A stretch of DNA of 23,952 bases from NCBI GenBank assembly GCA_037447605.1, contig CM074818.1:695034-718985 (forward strand), written 5' to 3'. The position numbers and the translations under genes are program-made. Shown piece by piece: positions 1-19,062 of this stretch. This DNA is from Zygnema circumcarinatum (Eukaryota > Streptophyta > Zygnematophyceae > Zygnematales > Zygnemataceae). The notes beneath the pieces are model-generated. The model had not been told where the DNA came from and searched no databases. It saw only the letters and a program-made list of their open reading frames with translations. Position 1 is the first letter of the stretch. Each line of letters begins with the position of its first letter.

Positions 1-310
1 TGGAGCCGGCTTGGGTGGGACACGTGGGACAGAGCCCGGCTGCTGATCGAACGGTGATCTGCCATGGTGCGATCTGCGTGAATATCGACGGCGGAAAATT
101 ATTGCACGTGTGAAGGACGGCCACCCGCGAACGATCTCGTGGCGGACGGATCTTCCGCTCCGAGCGGATTCGGGCAGGCAGATAAGGAGTAAAATCTGCC
201 CGACAGAAAAAGGTCTCACGGCGCTCGGCCGCTCAGCACTAGTAGCGTGTATCGATTCCAAAAAGATGTGAAAAAAAAGGTGAAAAAAAAAAGGTGTGAA
301 AGGTGTGTTC
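1..310 (+). repeat. Dispersed repeat, partial copy in direct orientation
   Basis: The segment from about 40 to 183 matches about 1130-1279 almost base for base, including the shared run TCTCGTGGCGGACGGATCTT. Around 249-275 it carries the same TATCGATTCCAAAAA motif found at 1392. It therefore looks like a third, rearranged copy of the family whose two other copies form the arms at 400-735 and 1088-1510. No gene is supported here. Confidence 0.7.
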
Positions 311-399
311 CTTTTTTGTCTATTTTAAAATCTGCCCAGCGAAAAGAGGTCTGTGCGTAGACAAAAAAGGTGTGAGAATAGAATTTTCCTTTTTTGTAG

Positions 400-735
400 G
401 GTAGTGATATTTCCACCCCTTTTTTGGATCCAAACACCCCTTCCCGGCCGGGCAGATTTCAAAAAGGATTAAAAACGGAAAATGCTTTTTTCACACCTTT
501 TTGGAATCGATACCCACCCTCCATCGGCAAATTTTATTTCTGCGAAACAAGGAAAATGATAACCCGTCACCCCATTTTGAATATCCCGCCTACCTGAATT
601 TTTTTTCACGCGTGCGGTCATCGCAGCCGTCGATTCCCTCGCAGATCGCAACACGGCAGATCCCTATTTGATCTGCAGCCGGGCTCGGTCACAGCGAATG
701 GCACGTGCCCACGTATCCCGCCAAAGTCGTCTCAA
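400..735 (-). repeat. Inverted repeat, left arm
   Basis: The reverse complement of this arm aligns along its length with 1088-1510: shared landmarks are GGATCCAAA, CCCGGCCGGGCAGATTTCAA, the ATCGATACCCACC block and the GATCTGCAGCCGGGCTCG block. The left arm lacks about 90 bases present in the right arm (about 1200-1290), and that missing part is also present in the copy at 1-183. This arm is probably one insertion of a repeat family facing the opposite way. Confidence 0.75.
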
Positions 736-796
736 AAGTTTGTCCGTACAAATGTCGTACGGACGCAACTTAAGGAACCCAGAATTTCGTACATTA

Positions 797-953
797 GGGG
801 GTGTCAGACTTAACAAAATCTTACGAAAAGCGTTACGAAAAAAAAGGTTACGAAAGTACTCCGCCGCAGAAGGATCGCAATTATACTGGAGTACTCGTTC
901 TGATGTCAAACTTACGAACACGCGTACTGAAATTTTTTAAGTCTGACACCCCC
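797..953. mobile_element. MITE-like element with 16-bp perfect terminal inverted repeats
   Basis: The ends are GGGGGTGTCAGACTTA (797-812) and its exact reverse complement (938-953). Each is flanked by TA (795-796 and 954-955), as expected for a TA target-site duplication. The 157-bp body has no coding capacity. It contains a second inner palindrome, AGTACTCC (855-862) with GGAGTACT (888-895). Size, TIR and TA flank fit a non-autonomous Tc1/mariner-type MITE; the superfamily is inferred from the TA alone. Confidence 0.65.
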
Positions 954-961
954 TATTGAGA

Positions 962-1027
962 GCTTGGACCAATCAAAATTTTCCACGTCAAAAAATGAAA
1001 CACGTGGCAGAGTTTTATTGGCTTGGA
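962..1027. repeat. Imperfect hairpin around two ACGT cores
   Basis: CCAATCAAAATTTTCCACGT is followed by a short spacer and then ACGTGGCAGAGTTTTATTGG, its imperfect reverse complement. The stem thus carries CCAAT at its base and a CACGTG-like core at its tip. It could be another tiny MITE or a decayed promoter-like palindrome; no gene starts nearby. Confidence 0.4.
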
Positions 1028-1087
1028 ACTAACAATGACGAGATCTCGGGCCGAGGGACGCGCGCACTCGTACGTGCGATCCGGCTT

Positions 1088-1510
1088 TGACGGGACTCGT
1101 GGGCGCTTTCCATTCGCTAAGATCGAGCCCGGCTGCAGATCGAACGGTGACCTGCAGTGGTGCGATCTGCGAGGGAATCGACAGCTGCGATTGACACACA
1201 CGTGTGAAGGACGGACATCCGCGAGCGATCTCGTGGCGGACGGATCTTCCGCTTCGAGCGGATTCGGGCAGGCAGATATTTCATTCCCTCAAAAAAAAAT
1301 TCAGGGAGGCGGGATACAGTATTCAAAATGCAGTGACGGGGTATCATTTTCCTTGGTTAGCAAAAATAAAATCATCCGACGGAAGAAGGTGGGTATCGAT
1401 TCCAAAAAGGTGTGAAAAAAGCATTTTCCCTTTTTAATCCCTTTTGAAATCTGCCCGGCCGGGAAGGGGTGTTTGGATCCAAAAAAGGGGTGGAAATATC
1501 ACTACCCTTT
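1088..1510 (+). repeat. Inverted repeat, right arm
   Basis: Partner of the arm at 400-735 in opposite orientation. It is about 90 bases longer because of a segment at about 1200-1290 that is absent from the left arm but present in the copy at 1-183, so this is the most complete copy in the window. Open frames crossing it are short and not conserved between the copies, so the repeat is judged non-coding. Confidence 0.75.
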
Positions 1511-1515
1511 TTGTA

Positions 1516-1812
1516 GCGTTCTGATGCTTCAATTTGAGCTTTTGACCGCATCCGCAAAGTAACTTTTATGGGGTACCAACCTAGGAAGCCACGAAATATG
1601 TGTCGTATATAACCATCTTCCTTCTTTTCTGTCGTATTTAACCAGCCTCTTTTGTCCTCAGAGCAGGTTTCCGCACACTTGATCCTAATTCAACTTTTGT
1701 CGTTTTGGGGCAGTAATCTTCACTAACGGCCTCATTTGTTGTCACCTTCCAACCATCGGATCAGCGTTCGTACGGCAGTGGACAAACTTGTACGAAAGTG
1801 TGCATGCTGCTT
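1516..1812. other. Intergenic, no feature recognised
   Basis: AT-leaning unique sequence with several scattered GTCGTAT/TTGTCG words but no convincing open frame, RNA gene or splice-bounded exon on either strand. Confidence 0.5.
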
Positions 1813-1936
1813 TACAGTAAGGGGGTCCTCATATTTTCCACCCTGGTTCCGGGCAATATGAGGCGAAAATATTAAATTTGCATATATAAGGTTCGTGTTA
1901 CGAATAGACGGGCGGTATTATGTTAGAGTTCATGTT

Positions 1937-2070
1937 GGACCGTACGTATCGTACCGTACCATATCGTACCGTATCGTATTGTATCATTTAGCATCATATC
2001 GTATCGTGACATATCGTGACGCATATACTGTCGTATTGACCGTATCGTATCGCATCGTGTCGTATCGAAG
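1937..2070 (+). repeat. Pentanucleotide array (CGTAT/CGTAC)n
   Basis: Degenerate tandem copies of CGTAY (also CATAT, TGTAT) lie inside the TIR element. Translations of this stretch (repeated SYRIV) are artefacts of the repeat. Confidence 0.75.
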
Positions 2071-2148
2071 TCAAGAAGACGGGGAGAAGAGCGAGCGCCT
2101 CTTACGGCGGCACGAGCGGGGAGATTAGGTGCGTTTTGCGTAAGCCCG

Positions 2149-2212
2149 TAACGGCTAGTACAGATAGTACGGTCAGTACGGTCAGTACGGTCAGTACGAA
2201 CAGTACGGCTAA
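2149..2212 (+). repeat. Nonanucleotide array (AGTACGGTC)n
   Basis: About six to seven head-to-tail copies of AGTACGGTC or close variants lie within the TIR element, downstream of the pentamer array. Confidence 0.8.
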
Positions 2213-2310
2213 CACAAGTTACCGTACAAAAAAGTGGTTTCTGCAAAATTGGGGCGAAAATATTGAGGACGCACTCCTTGGGGTGGTAAATACGAGGACC
2301 CCCCACTGTA

Positions 2311-2830
2311 CTGAAATGTAGGAACGCGTTGTACGGCACAGATTGTGGATGTCGGTGCATTTGTCTCCATCGAATATCTCAAAAAATATTTGTTCGTTTG
2401 CGCAAATCCTTTTCCAATTTCGCAATCCAAATCTTAAAGTTCCCAAATTCAGATACGCGCCAGCTGTCTCGATTCCCATAATCAGATTTTGACTATTTAT
2501 GGGTCGCAATATGTCCTTACCCAGTGAATCCCTTCGTCAAAAGCGAAACAATAATGCTGACTCTTTGTCGTATTACCCTCTCTGTCGACCTTTTTTTGTC
2601 GTCACTGGCTTTCACAAGTCCTAAAACGACAAAATAAACACCCTGCAACAAGAGCAGTATGTCGTATGTGCAAGCGTAAAATTCAGAAGACGACAAAATA
2701 TACCGCCCTGCTCGCGGCCGCCTGGCGCGTCGTTTTTCGCAGCGGAGCGAGCCCTGCGGCGCCTCCGCCTTTTGTCGCTTGCGGCGGCACCGCCCTCCAG
2801 GGAGCGGCTGCCGCACAAAGGGAGTGAGCG
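2311..2830. other. Intergenic upstream of the CEMIP-like gene
   Basis: No gene recognised. A CGACAAAATA(A/T)A word followed by an ACCCTGC/CGCCCTGC word occurs twice (about 2623-2650 and 2690-2713), a partial tandem duplication. The segment becomes GC-rich from about 2705, as expected near the start of the downstream gene. No TATA box is evident close to the gene. Confidence 0.5.
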
Positions 2831-2833
2831 TGA

Positions 2834-3016
2834 GTGCAAGGGCGAGAGAGGGAGGGAGAGGGAGGGAGGGGGAGAGAGGAAGGGAGGGAGAGGGAGGGAG
2901 AAGGAGAAAGAGGGAGAGAAGAGAGAGTGAGGGGGAAGGGAAGGAGAAAGAGGGAAGGAGAGAGGGAGAGAGAGAGGGAGAGTGGGGGAGAGGGAGAGAG
3001 AGAGGGAGAGGGAGCC
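2834..3016 (+). promoter_or_regulatory. Purine-rich (GA)n leader or proximal promoter
   Basis: Almost pure GAGAGG/GGGAG sequence directly before the start codon at 3017. It is open in the frame of exon 1, but its translation is only R/E/G repeats, so it is read as 5' leader or promoter. GA-rich leaders resemble GAGA-type elements known from plants; a regulatory role here is inference. Confidence 0.5.
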
Positions 3017-15001
<11,985 letters not shown>

Positions 15002-15350
15002 GTTTGAGCTTCTGAGCTTTTGAGTATAGGGGAGGAGGGGGAGGAGCTGAGGGAGGAAGGAGGTGGGCAGGGGAGGGGAGGGGAGGAGGTTTGAAATATT
15101 ATATATTTTTGGAGATAAGATTTAGTTAAAGTAAATAGTTTTATTTGTTATATAAAGGCTGATTTGACAGAAGCAGAAGAATATCATTTAATTATTTAAA
15201 GTACATTCATTTTTTTTTTTTTTTTTTCAAATGCAAAATTTTGCAGCAGGTAGCATGTGAGGTAGAGAGGCAGGCATTCGTTCGATTTTAGCATAGAGTT
15301 TAGAGGCTATTATTGTACCATACTATCATCAATTGTACCCCTTTTAATTA
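15002..15350. other. 3' flank of the CEMIP-like gene
   Basis: Presumed 3' UTR and terminator region: a purine-rich start, then AT-rich sequence. No AATAAA hexamer is seen in the first 200 bases. No gene recognised. Confidence 0.5.
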
Positions 15351-15359
15351 TATATTCAA

Positions 15360-15620
15360 TTGATGACTTGGCACAATCGTCTCCGAACCATGAACCCTGA
15401 AATAGGGGATTTGCTGGAATCGAACCAGAGACCTTTTCTTGAAGAAAGAATCAAACCCGCCAACAGCATGAATCGAAGTTCCTAGAGCATGAATTCTTCA
15501 TCTTGTACAACATTTTGGACTTCCATTGCAATGGTTATCAACCATTGAGCGTCCAACCATTGCCGTCCAACGGTTGGCCAATGTTTCCGACCTGTGAAAC
15601 CCTAAAACCCTCAAACCCTA
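15360..15620 (-). mobile_element. SINE-like dispersed repeat, copy B (intergenic)
   Basis: On the minus strand 15416-15426 reads GGTTCGATTCC, an exact tRNA-gene B box. A second related motif lies at 15448-15458 (minus strand GGGTTTGATTC), aligned with the motif in copy A. Downstream on the plus strand, GCAATGGTTATCAACCATTG and CCAACCATTG repeat the pattern of copy A. The segment ends in CCCTAAA-type words (15600-15621). No full tRNA fold was found. Confidence 0.5.
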
Positions 15621-15894
15621 AAAAGTCCCGAGTTCCGACCTAACCCGTTCCATGTCGACCGCTCCGTGACGGCTTGCAGCCATGTACGCAGTTCCGTGCG
15701 CCCCGTCGCCAGGAACTGCGAACTGCAGCTCCCTGTCATTGCGCTGTGCGCCCACTGAACTGTGCCGTGCGCAAGCGCTCTGAAATGTGATCTTAACCAA
15801 TTCAACTAAAACCATAGCGGCACATCTTCCGTACGGTACAAACAGTACAGTACAGTACACATGACCGTACTGTCCCGCCCTTTTCTTTCTAAAT
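15621..15894 (+). promoter_or_regulatory. Upstream region of NUP85
   Basis: Unique, moderately GC-rich sequence with a cluster of GTAC words (CCGTACGGTAC, CAGTACAGTACAGTAC) near 15829-15870 and telo-box-like AAACCCTAA at its left edge. No TATA box stands out. Promoter function is assumed from position only. Confidence 0.35.
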
Positions 15895-16210
15895 TGCCTC
15901 GCTTTCCCTCCGCCTCTTCTCTCCCACTCGGCCTCTCTCCCTCTCTCTCTCTCTTTCCTTCCCTCCCTTCCCCGTTCTCTCCCTCTCCTTGCCTCCCTCT
16001 CTCCCCCTCTCTCTCTCCCTCCTTCCCTCCCCTCCCCGCTCTCCCCCCTCTCTCCCTCTCCTTGCCTCCCTCTCTCTCCTCTCTCTCTCCCTCTCCTTGC
16101 CTCTCTGTTCCTCTCTCTATCTCTCCTTCCCTCCCTTCCCCGCTCTCTCCCTCCCTCTCTCCCCCCCCCTCTCTCTCCCTCCCTCCTGTCCCTTCCCTCC
16201 CTCCTCCGCC
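15895..16210 (+). repeat. Pyrimidine-rich leader before NUP85
   Basis: CTCCCT/CTCTCT sequence with a recurring CTCCTTGCCTC word (three or more times) and TCCCTCCCTTCCCCG, giving a higher-order unit of about 70 bases. It continues with little change into the first codons of exon 1. Open frames here give only S/P/L repeats. Confidence 0.85.
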
Positions 16211-17116
16211 ATGTCCTTCTCTTTCTCCACTCCTGCCCCCTCCTTCCCTCCTCCCTCCTCCCGCTATGGCGGCCCCCCTCCCTCTGCCTCTCCCACCCTC
16301 TCTCCCTCCCCCATGGAGGAGGAGGAGGAGGACGCCATCTCCCCCTCTCCGCCCGCCACGTGTCCCGCTCCCTCTGTCGCCCTCCTCCCCCCTCCCTCCC
16401 CCTCTCCCGCCCCCAAACGCCTCCACGTCAGCTGGGGCGTCGGCAACGAAGTCCACGTGGCACCTCTCGGTCCGCTTGACGACGCGAGATCCGCAGATGA
16501 CGCCACGTGGCAGGCGCAGAGCGTGACGTGGCGCATAGGAGGGCCGAAAGCGCGACAGTTGGCAGCCACGTCAGCGCGGCTTTTTTCGGAGCGCATTTTT
16601 GCTGGAGAAGCGCAGCCCGCGGGAGAGGAGTGAGACTTTTTATTTATTTACTTTTAATTTAGGGAGAAATGTCAAGTGCTGGAAACCCTATTTTTTTTTT
16701 TACTGGAGCCACAGGAACATAAATGCAATAAGTTCAATAAAAAGAGTTAATTCTATTCATTTTTTTACTTTAAGATTTGAAATGACGATAGGGACCTAAG
16801 AAGGTGGAGCTCGTTCTTTTGCTTTTAGAAAAGTAGAGAATGAAAAATGTACTGTATTAAAAAAGGAGCGGAAAATTTGAAAAGAGTTTATATTGATGAT
16901 TTTATGCTTCCGAACACCTTATTTGAAAGCCCTAATTGAGCGAGAATTTTTAAATTCTTAGAATTTTAATGTCCATTTTTCTTGCATTTTATTTTCAGAC
17001 GAGAACGAGTACTTCGCTGGAGTCGGAGCATGAGCTCTGTTTTGGCGGAGCTTGCTGATGCACCTGCTGACGTCACCCCCCTGACGTCATCATCTCCGCC
17101 CAATAGCGATGCTGAG
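16211..17116 (+). CDS. NUP85: NUP85 exons 1-2: N-terminal strands and first helix
   Basis: Residues 1-179. After a low-complexity S/P start and an acidic run (MEEEEED, in-frame ATG at 16313), KRLHVSWGVGNEVHVAPL and SVTWRIGG read as beta-strands, as expected for the blade that Nup85 donates to Seh1. RERVLRWSRSMSSVLAEL, spanning the exon 1/2 junction, matches the W-ER-x-YSR-I-x-L helix of the plant protein. Exon 1 ends GAGGA|GTGAGA in phase 2; exon 2 ends GAG|GTAAGC in phase 0. Both exons are unusually rich in ACGT cores. Confidence 0.75.
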
Positions 17117-18626
17117 GTAAGCCCACATTCCTTAAAGGAACATTTCCTCTCTTCGTGAATAAATGATTTCAATATTCCTCTAAAAAAAAAGGAGTCACAC
17201 AGAAGGAATTTAAGAAATTTAAGCATCAAAACCCAAAACGAAAAAAAAAAAACTTATTTCATTCATGTCTCCCCCCCCCTCCCCCCTCCCCCCCTCTCTC
17301 TCCAGTGATCCATTCCAATTTTTGAAGCGCTTCCTCCTGCTTAGGTTCCAACTTCTTTTTTTGTCGTTTTGTGCCCTTTGAGAGGCAGCAGGAGCAGCGG
17401 TTGAGAGCGGTCCGCGCCGTTTGGGACTTAACCGAAATTTTGTATCTCCGCGAGGGAGAGGAAGGGGAGTCGCCGGGGGAGGTTTTTGCCACCTGGCTGC
17501 AGGTGACGTGACGTGACGTGACGTGACTTGACTGACTTGAGTTGACTTGAGTTGACTTGAATTGACCTGGGTTGACTTGGGTTGACTTGGCTTGAACTGA
17601 CTGGACTTGACTTGACTTGACTTGGGTCGACTTGGCTTGAACTCGACTTGACTTGACCTGACCTGTCTTGAGTTGACCTGGGTTGAGTACACTTGACTTT
17701 GACCTGACTTGGTTTCCTCTTGGCACTCATTAGCTTGGCTTGTTTTTGACTTCACTCGAACTGACTTGACTTAAATTGACTCGACTTCAGCTGGCTCGAT
17801 TTTGCTGGACTTGGTTTGTCGTGACTTGGGACTTCAATAGACTTGAACTGGGACTTTACTTGACTTGAGACTTGCCTTGCCTTGCCTTGCCTTGACTTGA
17901 CTTGACTTGACTTGACTTGACTTGGGGCGTATCACTTTGCATCATACATGCACCGATTGGAGGATGCGTTTCAAGGTTTCAAAGTTTCTACAACATTTTG
18001 TTGTTTAGTTTTTAAAGGGTTTTTGCCGCCGCTACTTTTGCATTCAAATTTAACTCCAAATAGAGATGATGCTTTCTGTCCGTACGGCGTTACATGCTCC
18101 GACATCTTCATGCTTGCACAGTGCCTGTGTCTATGCTTAACTGAAACGGAACGGTGAACGGATTTTCAGACGCATGAAGCGGCAGTTGCGCCCAACGGCG
18201 AAAGCATCTCCCATCGAGCGAAGACTCTCATCGAGAAATTTTCGACCATAGAAGTGAGCTCTGCAGGCGCCCTAAAACCGCATTGAAAAAAAGTAGAGAA
18301 GGGGGAAATGATAGGGGAATCTATGTTTTAGTATATTGTCTCGTGCTCTCTCCCTCTCTCTCCCTTTCTCACTCTCTCCTCCACTCTGTTTCTCTCCCTT
18401 TCTCTCCTTCTCCCTCCCTCTCTCTCCTCTCTCTCTCTTTCTTCTCTTCTCTCTCTTTCTCCCTCTCTCCCATTCTCTTTCTCCCTTTCTCTCTCTCCCT
18501 CTCTCTCTCCCTCTCTCTCACTTCCCTCTTTCTTCTCTTCACTCTCTCTCTCCCTTTTTCTCTCTCTCCCTCCCACTCCCTCTCTTCCTTTCTCACTCTC
18601 TCCCCCCCTCTCTCTCCCTTTCTCTT

Positions 18627-18682
<56 letters not shown>

Positions 18683-19011
18683 CCCCACTCTCTCGTCTAA
18701 GGTTGCCGCTATGGTGGGGTCCAACAGCGGCCGGAGGACGAGCCGGAATATTTCGAAGCGATAACTGCAACTGCAAGTGTTGGCCAACTCTCTGAAGCAG
18801 TGCGGCACTTTAAACCCTAATCTGAATATTATCTTTTTATAAATAGTTTTTTTTTGGTAGGGGTGGATTTTATGCAATTGAGGGGTCTTTAGGGTTTTAA
18901 GACTGAATCGCTGCTCCAGATAAGAAGGGGATGTATGATGACCCTTGTGACTATTCAATTCTCCGTTCATACCTACAAACCCAACATGAGATGCTTTGAA
19001 ACTTCATTTTT

Positions 19012-19062
<51 letters not shown>

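Larger units (their letters stand above)
1815..2308. mobile_element. TA-flanked TIR element (mariner-like MITE) filled with tandem repeats
   Basis: The left end CAGTAAGGGGGTCCTCATAT (from 1815) and the right end, read in reverse complement, CAGTGGGGGGTCCTCGTATT (from 2308) match over about 29 bases with a one-base indel and a few substitutions. Both are flanked by TA (1813-1814 and 2309-2310). CAGT termini with a TA target are typical of Tc1/mariner/pogo-type elements. The interior has no transposase frame; it holds a CGTAY pentamer array and an AGTACGGTC nonamer array. A GCGAAAATATT word occurs near both ends. Confidence 0.6.

Noticed and set aside
668-940. 90-codon plus-strand frame in the inverted-repeat region
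   Set aside because: It crosses from a repeat arm into the MITE; no conservation of the frame and no recognisable protein features.
15340-15480. tRNA gene on the minus strand suggested by an exact B box
   Set aside because: No complete cloverleaf or acceptor stem could be traced, and a related sequence recurs in intron 13, so a tRNA-derived repeat is more likely.
18700-18795. Frames LPLWWGPTAAGG and VAAMVGSNSGRR over NUP85 exon 5
   Set aside because: Neither is in phase with exon 4 and exon 6 nor resembles the family; the third frame gives the PEDEPEYFEAI motif expected for Nup85.
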